DNA of 64,000 bases from Rugosibacter sp. (GTDB taxonomy: Bacteria > Pseudomonadota > Gammaproteobacteria > Burkholderiales > Rhodocyclaceae). Below the pieces are notes generated by a model. It searched no databases and was not told the DNA's origin. It saw nothing but the letters and a program-made list of their open reading frames with translations. The stretch covers positions 1-64,000 of the forward strand of contig JAUSMB010000047.1 of NCBI GenBank assembly GCA_030645365.1, in the 5' to 3' direction. This document shows, in pieces, positions 16,317 to 25,934 of this stretch. The position numbers and the translations under genes were made by a program. Each line of letters begins with the position of its first letter. The first letter of the stretch is position 1.

Positions 16317-19178
16317 ATGCATAATGATTTACTTGTAGATTTACCCATACATTCGCTGGCCGACTTACCCGGTGGCCCCGATGTTGTTGTGTTGTGTCCC
16401 ACGGCGCGGCTGGCGGCGGATTTGCGGCGGGCGCATGGGGCGGCGCAGATGCGTGCGGGGGCGACGGCGTGGCATGCGCTGCTTAGCGCAACTCCGGCTC
16501 AATGGCTGGATCATCTGACCTCGGCGGCGCTGTTGCGCGGAGAGATTTCGCCATCGGCCTTGCCGGGGCGGTTTCTTACCCGGCCGCAAGAGCGCAGTGT
16601 GTGGGAGCTGGCGGTAGCTAATGATTTGAGCGCATTGTCAGGCGCAGACGACGTGGCTGGTTCGGCTGATTTATTTGATCGCGACGGCATGGCACTGGTT
16701 GCGGCTGAGGCAGAAAGCGTGCGCCTGGCTTGGCGTATCACGGTGCCTGAGGCGCTGCAGACGGAAGAATATCGGGCTTTTTTGCGCTGGCGCAAGCAGA
16801 TGGAAAAAATCTGTGAGCCGGGTAACTGGCACACGGCAGATGCGGCGCTGATGTGGCGCATCGCTTGTATTGAGCGGGGGCTGGCAGGTTTGCCCGCGCA
16901 AGTGGGTGTCGCTGGCTTCATTGTGCCTGACCCGCTGCACGCACGCCTTTTTGCGGCGCTTGCGGCGCGCGGCGTGACCCTGTTTCAGGTGGACTTCAGC
17001 ACTGCGGGAGAAAAACAAGAAACACAAGGAGAAATACAAAAAATACAAGAAAAACAAGTCCGCATCGGTGAATGTGCAGATGCCGAGGCAGAATGCCAGG
17101 CCGCAGCGCATTGGGCGCGTGCGATGCTGGCACAAAATGCACAGGCCCGCGTGCGGATTGCGGTAGCCGATTTGCCTGCCCAAAGGCATCTGCTGACCCG
17201 CGCCCTCGAAGAAGCTTTGCAGACGGAATCAGCCGGTGCGGTAGATGCGTTAGATGTGGCATGGGTAGCACGAGAGCGCGATTATGCCTTTGCAACCGGC
17301 ACGCCTCTGGCGGCAGAATCGCTGGTGGATGTGGGTTTTCAGTTGTTGCAACTGGCAGTGCATCCGCAGCGCATGGCGCTGGCAGAGGTTGGCGCTTTGT
17401 TGTGCGCTCCGGGCTGGTCGGCTGACGTTACGGAAGCCGATGCGCGAGCGCAAGTAGAAGTGGCCTTGCGTAAGTTATTGCCGCCCGAGATGTCGCTGGA
17501 GCGCTGGCAGCGTGCGCTGGTACGCTGTTTAGTGCGTGGTTCAGCAGATTACTCTGCGCCGCAACTCGTGATGCATACAACGGTTTTGCTCGATGCCAGC
17601 CGCGATTTTGCGCAGTTGCGCCGCCAGTTACCCAGTGCTTGGGGCGAGTGTTTTGATGCTGTGTTGATTGCGCTGGGCTGGCCGGGGCAGCGCCCGATGT
17701 GGCCTGCCGAGCGTGCTGCATGCGAGGCATTGCGCGAGGTTTTGGCGGCGTTAGCACAGCTGGATGCGATGCTGGGCACGGTGACGGCAGGCGAGGCGTT
17801 GCGTCAGGTTCAGCGTCAGTGTCGCGATGTGCAATTTCATGCCCCGCGTGAGCACCCGCCGCGTGTTGAGGTGTGCACGCTGGGGGATGCCGTGGCCGGA
17901 CCTGTGGATGGTCTGTGGCTCTTGGGGATGAACGAGGGTGTGTGGCCTCTGGCACCGCACCCGAATCCTTTGTTACCGGCTGAATTGCAACGCCGCGCCG
18001 GGGTGCCCGCCGCACGCGCTGACAGCCTGACTGTGCAAGCGCAAACCATGCAGACGCTGTGGCTGAAAAGTGCGCCGACGGTGGTGTTCTCCTGGGCCGG
18101 CAGGGAAGGCGAGAAGCAGCTCCAGCCGAGTCCGTTGCTGAATGACATGATGCCCTATCGGCAGGATTTCCAGCAGGATTTGGAATACACCGTTTCGCCC
18201 TTGCCAGAACAGGTACTCATGGAGCAGTTTGAAGATACGCGTGCGCCGGATGTCACGGCAAACGAAACGATTCATGGCGGCACGGCCTTGTTGCAGGCGC
18301 AGGCTTTGTGTCCGGCGTGGGGTTTTTATCGTTATCGACTGGGGGCCGCCGTCTTGCCAGCGCCGACTTTCGGACTGGATGCAAAAACCCGAGGTGCGTT
18401 GTTGCACTTGGCCCTGGAGCATTTCTGGCGTGGCCGCAGCCAGGCCGATCTGTTGCAGATGTCGGTACCCGCGTGTGAAGAATTCATTCAACAGGCGGTG
18501 AATCACGCGCTGGAGCAATTTCAGCAGCGGGCCATTGAGCCCTTGCCGATCCGTCTGGCGCAGTTGGAAGTAGCGCGTTTGCAACGCGTGCTGGCGCGTT
18601 GGCTGGCGATAGAAGCGCAGCGTGCGCCGTTTCGGGTGGTGGCTTGCGAGGCGCGGCATGACTTGAATATTGAAGGCCTGCCAGTGCGTGTGGTGGTTGA
18701 TCGTATCGATGAGTTGACTGATGGCCGCTTGGTGATTATCGATTACAAAAGCGGACGCAGTGCCAGGGCGGATAGCTGGGCGCAACCACGCATGGCCGAG
18801 CCGCAGCTGCCTGTTTACGCTGCGCTGGCTTTTCCTGATCGTGCGGTGGCGGCCGTGGTACTGGCGCGCGTGGTGATGGATGAGGCGGGGTTTTCCGGCG
18901 TGGCAGAAGAGGCGGGGCTGTTGCCCGATGTGCCGCCGCTGGACGCCCAACGGCGGCGCTATGCCGAAGCCGACTTTCCGAATTGGCCCGCAGTGCGCGA
19001 GCGCTGGGCGGAGCGATTGACCGAGCTGGCGCTGGAAATACGCCACGGTTGCGCGGCGGTGGTATTCGAAAATGAAAAAGACCTTACGTATTGTGACGTC
19101 AGCCCCTTGTTGCGCGTTGCCGAGCGGCAAGCGCAATGGGAGGGCACGCTGCAGGAAAAAACGGAACGCGCACTATGA
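16317..19178 (+). CDS. addB: AddB-like DNA repair nuclease/helicase subunit (TIGR03623-type)
   Basis: A 953-residue partner of AddA in double-strand break end resection. The N-terminal CPTARLAADLRRAHG replaces a Walker A motif, as in the betaproteobacterial probable DNA repair protein family. The C-terminal RecB-like nuclease shows GALLHLALEHFW, VVDRIDEL and the catalytic IDYKSGR (about residue 812). An earlier in-frame ATG at 16197 is rejected because the extra 40 residues are encoded through a dispersed-repeat copy. Another repeat copy encodes AVLPAPTF (about 679-686). The stop overlaps the addA start as ATGA. Confidence 0.85.
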   Translation: MHNDLLVDLPIHSLADLPGGPDVVVLCPTARLAADLRRAHGAAQMRAGATAWHALLSATPAQWLDHLTSAALLRGEISPSALPGRFLTRPQERSVWELAVANDLSALSGADDVAGSADLFDRDGMALVAAEAESVRLAWRITVPEALQTEEYRAFLRWRKQMEKICEPGNWHTADAALMWRIACIERGLAGLPAQVGVAGFIVPDPLHARLFAALAARGVTLFQVDFSTAGEKQETQGEIQKIQEKQVRIGECADAEAECQAAAHWARAMLAQNAQARVRIAVADLPAQRHLLTRALEEALQTESAGAVDALDVAWVARERDYAFATGTPLAAESLVDVGFQLLQLAVHPQRMALAEVGALLCAPGWSADVTEADARAQVEVALRKLLPPEMSLERWQRALVRCLVRGSADYSAPQLVMHTTVLLDASRDFAQLRRQLPSAWGECFDAVLIALGWPGQRPMWPAERAACEALREVLAALAQLDAMLGTVTAGEALRQVQRQCRDVQFHAPREHPPRVEVCTLGDAVAGPVDGLWLLGMNEGVWPLAPHPNPLLPAELQRRAGVPAARADSLTVQAQTMQTLWLKSAPTVVFSWAGREGEKQLQPSPLLNDMMPYRQDFQQDLEYTVSPLPEQVLMEQFEDTRAPDVTANETIHGGTALLQAQALCPAWGFYRYRLGAAVLPAPTFGLDAKTRGALLHLALEHFWRGRSQADLLQMSVPACEEFIQQAVNHALEQFQQRAIEPLPIRLAQLEVARLQRVLARWLAIEAQRAPFRVVACEARHDLNIEGLPVRVVVDRIDELTDGRLVIIDYKSGRSARADSWAQPRMAEPQLPVYAALAFPDRAVAAVVLARVVMDEAGFSGVAEEAGLLPDVPPLDAQRRRYAEADFPNWPAVRERWAERLTELALEIRHGCAAVVFENEKDLTYCDVSPLLRVAERQAQWEGTLQEKTERAL
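18348..18371 (+). repeat. dispersed 24-bp repeat, copy 6 (inside addB)
   Basis: 20 of 24 bases match; read in frame as AVLPAPTF. Confidence 0.6.
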
Positions 19179-22100
19179 TCAATGCCCTGCTGCAGGAAGA
19201 TAAAGACAATCGCCGACGTGCGTTGGATATGGCTTCCTTCATTGTCGAGGCACCCGCAGGCGCAGGCAAGACAGAGCTGCTCACCCAGCGCTTTTTGCGG
19301 TTATTGGCCACGGTGGATGAGCCCGAAGAAATCATTGCCATCACCTTTACCCGCAAGGCCGCAGGAGAAATGCGGCAGCGTATTCAAGAAAGCCTGCACG
19401 CCGCGCACGCGGGTGTGCTGCCGGATGCCGAGCATAAGCGCATTACTTTTGATCTGGCCTGTAAAGCCTTGGCGCGATCCGCCGAATGCGGCTGGCAACT
19501 GGAAACCCAGCCGGGCCGCTTGCGGCTGACTACCATTGATGCGTTATGTTCCAGTTTGGCGCGGCAGATGCCGCTACTGTCACGCTTTGGCGCACAACCG
19601 AGTGTGGCAGAAGATGCGCGCCGCCATTATGACGAGGCAGCGCGGCGCGCGCTGGATCATCTCGAAGACAATGACGCGCATGCGCAAAATGTGGCCATCG
19701 CGCTGGGCTATCTGGATAACGATGTCACGCGGCTGGTGAGTCTGCTTGCCGACATGCTGGCACGGCGCGAGCAATGGCGCGAGATTGCGCAGCTTGAGCA
19801 GCCCGAAGCCGCCATTGAAGATGCGGTTTGCGCGCTGGTGAATGAAGAGCTGGCACTCATTGCGACGACGCTAAACGATGCCTGGCAAAGCCGCTTGATG
19901 CCACTGGCACGCTTTGCGGCAGCGCAGCTCGGTGAAGCAGACGATGGGGTTTTACTGGATTGGGCCGAGCCGTTATTCCCCGATGTAACGCAACTTGCCG
20001 CTTGGCGCGCGCTGGCTGATCTGTTGCTGACGCAAAAAAACGAGCCACGCAAAACGGTCACGGTGAAAAACGGTTTTCCTTCAGGCAAGGAATTCAAGGC
20101 GCAAAAGGATGCAATGCTGGCGTTTCTTGCCGAGGTGGATAGGTCAGCGGTGATCGCCTTGCAGCGTCTTCGTGATTTGCCCCAGGCTGGAAATTCAGCA
20201 GGAAATTCGGCCGAGCACTCGCAAGATGAAATCATCAAGGCGCTGGTGGGCTTGATGAAGCTCGCGGCTGCTGAACTGTGGCTGGTGTTCCGCGAAAACG
20301 GCGAGGTTGATTTTGGCGAGTTGTCCGCCCGTGCCATTTCCGCATTGGGCGATGAATTCGATCCCACGGAGCTGGGCTTGCGGCTGGATTACCGCATTCG
20401 GCATTTGCTGGTGGATGAATTTCAGGACACCAGTCCGATGCAGATTGAATTGCTCAAGCGCCTAACGGCGGGCTGGCAACCGAATGATGGCCGCACGCTG
20501 TTTGCCGTGGGCGACCCGATGCAATCCATTTATCGTTTTCGCAAAGCGGATGTGGGCTTGTTTTTGCGCGTGGCAAAAACAGGGATAGGTGGGCTGCACT
20601 TAACGCCATTGCGGTTATCGCGCAATAACCGTTCATGCCCGGCGGTGGTGGATTGGATCAATACGCATTTTCCGCAAGTCTTTCCAGCCGCGGATGAGCC
20701 GTTACGCGGCGAGATTAGTTATCGCCCCTTCGTGGCTACTCGGGAAGGCCTGCTCCAGGGGGGGGTGAGCGTGCATTTGGTGACGGTTGATCCATCTGCT
20801 GATGGCGAAATCGTTGCGCGGTGCGAAGCGCAAAAAATGATCGCGATTATCCGCGAGGAATGGCAGCAGGATCCACAGCGGCAAATTGCCGTTTTAGTGC
20901 GCGCGCGGGATCATTTGACAGCGCTGGTCACCGCGTTGCGGCAGCAGACCGATTGGCATTTTTCTGCCGTGGATATCGAGCCCTTGGTGGGGCGGCAGAT
21001 TGTGCAGGATTTGATTGCGCTCACCCGTGCTCTGCATCATCGCGGTGACAGGCTGAACTGGCTGGCGATTTTGCGCTCGCCCTGGTGCGGCTTAACCCTG
21101 GACGATTTATTTGCCTTGGCGGGCGACGATCATGCGGCGACGATCTGGTCGTTAATGAACGATGCCTCGCGCGTTGCGCGCTTGAGTGCGGATGGCCAGT
21201 TGCGCGTGCAGTTTATGCAGTCTGTGCTGAATGAGGCGTTGGTCAGGCAGGGGCGACAACGGCGACGGGTGTGGGTTGAAAACGTCTGGCAGCAACTCGG
21301 CGGGCCACAGTGTCTTATGCACGAAAATTCTCAGAAGAGCATGCATCAGGACGCCCATGCTTTTTTCAATCGGCTGGATACACTTGATGCGGCGGGGCGT
21401 TTTGCGGTGGATAGCCTGGAGGACGACATGGCCGCGCTGTTTGCGGCAGTGGACGCCGCTGCCGATGGCCGGTTGCAGCTCATGACGGTTCATAAATCCA
21501 AGGGGCTGGAGTTTGATACGGTGATTTTGCCGGGCCTGCATAAAAAATCCTCCGGGCGCGATGTGCCGTTGCTGGCGTGGGATACCTTTGCTTTGACTTC
21601 TGGCGAGCGGTTGGTTGCCGCGCCAGTGAATGCACGGCGTGCGAACAAAGACGAACCGACGGTATATGACTTCCTGCAAAAACTGGAGCAGGAACGTAAA
21701 AGTAATGAGGAGGCGCGGGTGCTGTATGTCGCGGCCACCCGCGCCGTGCGCCGCCTGCATCTGATGGCGGGTGTGTGGGAGAGTAAAGAGGGAACGCCAG
21801 GAGGTGGAGCAGGGCTTGCTCCACCGCTGGCGGGAACACCGCTAGGCCGCTTGTGGCCAACATTGAGTGCGTCAAAACTATTTATCGGAGGGGAAGACCG
21901 CTCAGCAGTTGCTCAGGACGTATGGGCTAATGCATCCGATCTTGCCACCTTTGTGCCGCAGCTGGTTCGGCAGAAAAATCTGCCAGTGCGCCTGCTTAAG
22001 GCGGATTCGCCAGTATTGTCTGCACTATCTTCGCCACTAACGCTGCCAAACACCACGGATACCTTCGCGCAGGAAACAACCACAGATGCCCTGGCTGCCG

Positions 22101-22645
22101 CGCTTGGCACGCTCACCCATGCGTGTCTTGAACAAATGGCGGGCCAGGTGGATGTGTGGAATGAGGCGCGCCTGAACGGCTTGCAGCCTGCCGCTGAAAG
22201 CTGGCTTGCCAGCCGTGGTTGGGCACCTACCGAGGCTAGTCGTGGCGCGGCGCGCGTGGTAGCGATGCTGCGTACAGCGGTAGCCAGCGAAGCGGGCCGC
22301 TGGTTGCTGGCAGCACATGACAATGCGGCGGCTGAATTGGCCCTTTCAAAAGTCGGCGCTACGGATACGGCAGAATCGATGGGGTTGATGGAAACACGGG
22401 TGATTGATCGCACGTTTACTGACAGCGGTGTGCGCTGGATCATTGACTATAAAACGGCTGACCTTGGCCCGCAGCCGAGTGAGGTGCAGTTTGCAACTCA
22501 CGCCGAGCGTTTTCGCACCCAACTGGAAAGGTATTCACACCTCTTTTTGGGGGAGAATTTGCCGCAGCAACTGGGTATTTTCTATGTCGCGCATGGCAGG
22601 CTGATCCGGCTTACGCGTCATTCGTGTCGTGCTGAGGATGATTGA
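19175..22645 (+). CDS. addA: AddA-like UvrD-family helicase/nuclease
   Basis: A 1156-residue SF1A helicase with a C-terminal RecB-type nuclease, acting with AddB at DNA ends. Walker A is APAGAGKTELLT (27-38), motif Ia TFTRKAAGEM, motif II LLVDEFQDTSP, motif III AVGDPMQSIYRFRKAD, motif V LMTVHKSKGLEFD, motif VI VLYVAATRAVRRL, and the nuclease motif IIDYKTAD near the C-terminus. ATG 19175 overlaps the addB stop; the earlier ATG at 19136 would run back into addB. A repeat copy encodes KVGATDTA close to the nuclease domain. Confidence 0.9.
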   Translation: MINALLQEDKDNRRRALDMASFIVEAPAGAGKTELLTQRFLRLLATVDEPEEIIAITFTRKAAGEMRQRIQESLHAAHAGVLPDAEHKRITFDLACKALARSAECGWQLETQPGRLRLTTIDALCSSLARQMPLLSRFGAQPSVAEDARRHYDEAARRALDHLEDNDAHAQNVAIALGYLDNDVTRLVSLLADMLARREQWREIAQLEQPEAAIEDAVCALVNEELALIATTLNDAWQSRLMPLARFAAAQLGEADDGVLLDWAEPLFPDVTQLAAWRALADLLLTQKNEPRKTVTVKNGFPSGKEFKAQKDAMLAFLAEVDRSAVIALQRLRDLPQAGNSAGNSAEHSQDEIIKALVGLMKLAAAELWLVFRENGEVDFGELSARAISALGDEFDPTELGLRLDYRIRHLLVDEFQDTSPMQIELLKRLTAGWQPNDGRTLFAVGDPMQSIYRFRKADVGLFLRVAKTGIGGLHLTPLRLSRNNRSCPAVVDWINTHFPQVFPAADEPLRGEISYRPFVATREGLLQGGVSVHLVTVDPSADGEIVARCEAQKMIAIIREEWQQDPQRQIAVLVRARDHLTALVTALRQQTDWHFSAVDIEPLVGRQIVQDLIALTRALHHRGDRLNWLAILRSPWCGLTLDDLFALAGDDHAATIWSLMNDASRVARLSADGQLRVQFMQSVLNEALVRQGRQRRRVWVENVWQQLGGPQCLMHENSQKSMHQDAHAFFNRLDTLDAAGRFAVDSLEDDMAALFAAVDAAADGRLQLMTVHKSKGLEFDTVILPGLHKKSSGRDVPLLAWDTFALTSGERLVAAPVNARRANKDEPTVYDFLQKLEQERKSNEEARVLYVAATRAVRRLHLMAGVWESKEGTPGGGAGLAPPLAGTPLGRLWPTLSASKLFIGGEDRSAVAQDVWANASDLATFVPQLVRQKNLPVRLLKADSPVLSALSSPLTLPNTTDTFAQETTTDALAAALGTLTHACLEQMAGQVDVWNEARLNGLQPAAESWLASRGWAPTEASRGAARVVAMLRTAVASEAGRWLLAAHDNAAAELALSKVGATDTAESMGLMETRVIDRTFTDSGVRWIIDYKTADLGPQPSEVQFATHAERFRTQLERYSHLFLGENLPQQLGIFYVAHGRLIRLTRHSCRAEDD
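22348..22371 (-). repeat. dispersed 24-bp repeat, copy 7 (inside addA)
   Basis: 21 of 24 bases match in reverse orientation; read in frame as KVGATDTA. Confidence 0.6.
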
Positions 22646-22728
22646 TCTTTTGCAAGAAGCAAAGTATCATTATTTAGTCAGTAATAATAAAAACACGTTT
22701 TAAAACAGAAATTATTTATTTTTGAGAT

Positions 22729-22744
22729 GTTGTCTATAGACAAC
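22729..22744. promoter_or_regulatory. perfect 16-bp palindrome, candidate operator
   Basis: GTTGTCTATAGACAAC is a perfect inverted repeat centred about 53 bp upstream of the third dioxygenase alpha start, in an AT-rich gap. Its GT...AC arrangement resembles operators of GntR-family (FadR/VanR-like) repressors that often control aromatic operons. No regulator gene is adjacent. Confidence 0.65.
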
Positions 22745-22789
22745 AGAAATAACAGTCGCTTTGATGACCATAAAAAAGGAGATGCTGCA

Positions 22790-24157
22790 ATGAAAATTGA
22801 AAAATTCAAGGACAATGGTCGCTACGATAGCTACATGAATTTAGACGAAGGTTGGCTGGATCGTCGTGTGTTCTGGGAGCAATCCATTTACGACCGCGAA
22901 ATGGAACAGATTTTTGCCCGTTGCTGGTTGTTCGTTGCACATGATTCCCAAATCCCGAATCCCGGCGATTTTCTCACTACCTACATGGGTGAAGATGGCG
23001 TGATCGTTTGCCGCCAAAAAGATAACTCCGTCAAAGTCTTCCTGAATTCTTGCCCGCATCGCGGCAATAAAGTGAGTTTTGCCGATGCCGGAAATACTCG
23101 TCGCTTTGTATGCAACTACCATGGCTGGGGCTTTGGTACGGATGGCGCGCTCATGGGTATGCATGAAGAGTATTGCTATGACGCCGGTGATATTGATAAA
23201 TCCCAATGGGGTTTGAAGCAGGTTGCCAAAGTGGGAAATTACAAGGGTCTGATTTTTGCCACGTTTGATGAAGAAGCACCCAGCCTGGAAAATTACCTCG
23301 GTGATTTCCGCTGGTATCTCGATATGTTGCTCGATAATGAAGAAGGCGGTACCGAACTCATTGGCGGCTGTATCAAGTCCGTCATCGGGGCCAACTGGAA
23401 GTTTGGCGTTGAGAACTTTATCGGGGATGCCTATCACGCCGGCTGGACACACGACTCCGGTGCGCGCGCCATGAATAATGGCCTGCCTTTCCCGCCGATC
23501 GACATGAAGAGCTCATACCACGCCAGTATGAATGGCCACGGTTGGGAATTTGGTACCGAAGGTGTCGGCGATTTGTTCTTGTTGGGTCGGCCAAAAGTGA
23601 TGGAGTATTACAACAAGATTCGTCCGAAAATGGCCGAGCGTCTAGGGGAAATGCGCTCGAAGATTTTTGGTTCAGTCGCCTCCGCGTCGATTTTCCCGAA
23701 TGTCTCGTTCCTTCCAGGTATTTCAACTTTCCGCCAGTGGATGCCTAAGGGGCCCGCTCAGTTTGAATTGCGTACTTGGGTCATCGTCAACAAGAACATG
23801 CCGGATGACATCAAGGACGATGTTACCAAGGGTGTGATGCAGACCTTTGGCCCCGGCGGCGCGTTTGAAATGGATGATGGCGAAAACTGGGAAAACTGCA
23901 CGCAAACCAACCGTGGCGTGGTTACCCGTCGGGAAAAGCTGCATTATCGTAGCGGGATCAGTCGTCGCATTGAGCATCCCGAATTGCCGGGTATTGTGTA
24001 TCAAGGCCAGTATAACGACGCCAACCAGCGCAACATGTATCAGCGCTGGTTGGATTTGATGCATGCGGAAAGCTGGAAAGACGTGCCGGAACAGTATTCT
24101 CCACGCTTGAACGGGAAAGAGACCATGGGGCCTAAAGCGGGGTTTAAAGCTGGTTAA
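22790..24157 (+). CDS. aromatic ring-hydroxylating dioxygenase alpha subunit (PAH/biphenyl-type)
   Basis: A 455-residue Rieske oxygenase catalytic subunit. The Rieske cluster uses Cys88, His90, Cys108 and His111 (CPHRGN ... CNYHGW); the mononuclear iron site is around Asp213, His216 and His221 (GDAYHAGWTH). ATG 22790 is chosen because AAGGAG sits eight bases upstream; an earlier ATG at 22727 lacks such a site and overlaps the palindromic operator. It resembles the 1859-3190 subunit but is clearly diverged, so it is a separate oxygenase. Its beta subunit and an AlkB-like monooxygenase follow. No electron-transfer genes are present. Confidence 0.9.
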   Translation: MKIEKFKDNGRYDSYMNLDEGWLDRRVFWEQSIYDREMEQIFARCWLFVAHDSQIPNPGDFLTTYMGEDGVIVCRQKDNSVKVFLNSCPHRGNKVSFADAGNTRRFVCNYHGWGFGTDGALMGMHEEYCYDAGDIDKSQWGLKQVAKVGNYKGLIFATFDEEAPSLENYLGDFRWYLDMLLDNEEGGTELIGGCIKSVIGANWKFGVENFIGDAYHAGWTHDSGARAMNNGLPFPPIDMKSSYHASMNGHGWEFGTEGVGDLFLLGRPKVMEYYNKIRPKMAERLGEMRSKIFGSVASASIFPNVSFLPGISTFRQWMPKGPAQFELRTWVIVNKNMPDDIKDDVTKGVMQTFGPGGAFEMDDGENWENCTQTNRGVVTRREKLHYRSGISRRIEHPELPGIVYQGQYNDANQRNMYQRWLDLMHAESWKDVPEQYSPRLNGKETMGPKAGFKAG

Positions 24158-24220
24158 ACAGTCAGCTTGCTTTTAGTACCCTTATGCTTGTTTGTCTATC
24201 TAGTCCAAGAAAGAATCCTG

Positions 24221-24727
24221 ATGAATCTAGAACTTATCAAAACAATCGAACAGACCTTGTATCGTGAAGCCCGCTTGTTGGATCAAGAGCGCTATAAAGA
24301 ATGGGTCGGTATGCTGACAGAAGATATTCACTATCATATGCCCGGTATTGAAACCCGTTATCGTCGTGACAAAACAGAGCAGGTGCATGACTTGACCCGC
24401 ATGGCGTTTTATAACGATGATCTGGAAGACCTTAAAAAGCGTTTGCGGCGCCTTGAGACAGGTACGGCCTGGTCGGAGGATCCGGCTACGCGTTACACCC
24501 ACATGATCACCAATATCGAAGTGGTGCCGACTGAGAAAGAAGATGAGGTGCTGGTTTACTCGAACTTTCTTGCCTATCGGAATCGCAATGAAAAAGATCA
24601 AGATACATTGATTGGCAATCGTGAAGATATCTGGCGTAAAACGGCCGAAGGCTACAAACTGGCCAAGCGCATGATTATTCTCAAGCAGAATGTTTTGCTG
24701 AGTAAAAATCTCAATGTGTATTTATAA
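24221..24727 (+). CDS. ring-hydroxylating dioxygenase beta subunit
   Basis: A 168-residue small subunit with IKTIEQTLYREARLLDQERYKEW at the N-terminus, central RYTHMITNIEVV, and C-terminal MIILKQNVLLSKNLNVYL. ATG 24221 is chosen; the ATG at 24167 would add 18 hydrophobic residues absent from the family. The ribosome site is weak (AAGAAAG), so translation may depend on the alpha gene 63 bp upstream. It is the partner of the alpha subunit at 22790. Confidence 0.87.
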   Translation: MNLELIKTIEQTLYREARLLDQERYKEWVGMLTEDIHYHMPGIETRYRRDKTEQVHDLTRMAFYNDDLEDLKKRLRRLETGTAWSEDPATRYTHMITNIEVVPTEKEDEVLVYSNFLAYRNRNEKDQDTLIGNREDIWRKTAEGYKLAKRMIILKQNVLLSKNLNVYL

Positions 24728-24762
24728 GCTTGTAAGCTGATTTTGTAAAAAAGGAAACCATC

Positions 24763-25869
24763 ATGCTTGATTATCTCCGTTACTACATCGTCTCACTTAT
24801 GGTCATTGTTGGTATCGCTGGCTTTGTTGTCGGTGGTTACTGGATGTTTGCGGGTATTGGTACCTACGTTGTGCTGTTTGTGCTGGCACTTTTTTCAGGA
24901 CGTGACTTCAGGCAACGCAAGAAAATCAATCCCATGATTGCAGATATTCCTCTATATCTGCATCTTGTGCTTATGTTTGCGCTCTTTGGTGCTTTTGCTT
25001 GGCGCATCGGTGTCGGTATTGGTGTTCCTGAAGGTTGGCCTACCGTCTTGGCCATCATTGGTGGAATTGCCGGTTTGGTCTGGTTGTCCGTTGCACCCAA
25101 TGTGCCGGTTGCGCACGAGCTGATGCATCGTCGTGATGGTTTTTCACGTGGCATTGCCATGCTGATGTGCGCGTTTTTTGCTGATCCGAATCGTGATGTG
25201 CCACACCTCACTGTGCATCATCTGGATTTTGATACTCCAGCCGATGGGGATACGGCATACCGTGGAGAAAATGCTTACCACTTCATGTGGCGTTGCACGA
25301 CGCACAATTATCAAATGCTGTGGGCGAACGAGAGCAAAAGAAGGCATGCGCTTGGCGCGCCGTTTTTCTCAATGAAAAACATGATCATCTGGGAAGTTAT
25401 CCTCACCCTGTTGATTCCTTTTGGGGCTTATTTCCTCGGGGGCTGGAAGGCAGCTGCGCTGGTTTTTGTTACACAAATTGTCGGTAAATTTATCCTTGAA
25501 GCGCTGAATTATTTGCAGCACTATGGCTTGATTCGTGTTCCTGGTGCTCCCGTTGAAGTGCAACACACATGGAATCATTTGAACTGGTGGGATCGTGTCG
25601 TTGGTTTTGAGATCACTAATCATATTGATCATCATCGCGATGGCTTTATGCGCTTTGATGAGCTTCGCCCGCACCCCGATGCGCCGCAAATGCCGAATAT
25701 TTTTGTGTGTGCGATCAGTGCGTTTATTCCACCGCTATGGTTCAAGTTTATTGCCAAGCCGCGTCTGAAAAACTGGGACTTGAAATTTGCCAGCCCAGCA
25801 GAACGAGCGCTGGCGCGCGAAGCAAACCGTCGCGCGGGCTGGCCAGACTGGCTTGCTGAAGCGAGTTAA
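24763..25869 (+). CDS. AlkB/XylM-type membrane di-iron hydroxylase
   Basis: A 368-residue integral membrane non-heme di-iron monooxygenase. The histidine boxes are complete: HELMH (118-122), HLTVHH (148-153) and NHIDHH (286-291), plus the alkane-hydroxylase signature NYLQHYGL (249-256). Hydrophobic segments lie at about 8-45, 62-110, 208-240 and 310-330. AlkB oxidises alkane termini; XylM oxidises methyl groups on aromatic rings and is nearly the same length (369). Its place right after a ring-hydroxylating dioxygenase suggests an alkyl-aromatic substrate, which is inference. No rubredoxin is adjacent. AAGGAAA precedes the ATG. Confidence 0.87.
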   Translation: MLDYLRYYIVSLMVIVGIAGFVVGGYWMFAGIGTYVVLFVLALFSGRDFRQRKKINPMIADIPLYLHLVLMFALFGAFAWRIGVGIGVPEGWPTVLAIIGGIAGLVWLSVAPNVPVAHELMHRRDGFSRGIAMLMCAFFADPNRDVPHLTVHHLDFDTPADGDTAYRGENAYHFMWRCTTHNYQMLWANESKRRHALGAPFFSMKNMIIWEVILTLLIPFGAYFLGGWKAAALVFVTQIVGKFILEALNYLQHYGLIRVPGAPVEVQHTWNHLNWWDRVVGFEITNHIDHHRDGFMRFDELRPHPDAPQMPNIFVCAISAFIPPLWFKFIAKPRLKNWDLKFASPAERALAREANRRAGWPDWLAEAS

Positions 25870-25892
25870 ACGCCTGCTTCATGTACGGTTGT

Positions 25893-25930
25893 AAAAGCCA
25901 TCATTGTGTAAAGCAGTGATGGCTTTTTTG
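25893..25930 (+). terminator. rho-independent terminator after the AlkB-like gene
   Basis: AAAAGCCATCA (25893-25903) pairs perfectly with TGATGGCTTTT (25917-25927), followed by further T. The A-rich left arm also makes it usable for the convergent transporter gene on the minus strand. Confidence 0.9.
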
Positions 25931-25934
25931 CATC

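Noticed and set aside
18965..18980. GCCGACTTTCC in addB as another repeat copy
   Set aside because: The 5' half does not match; likely chance in GC-rich coding DNA.
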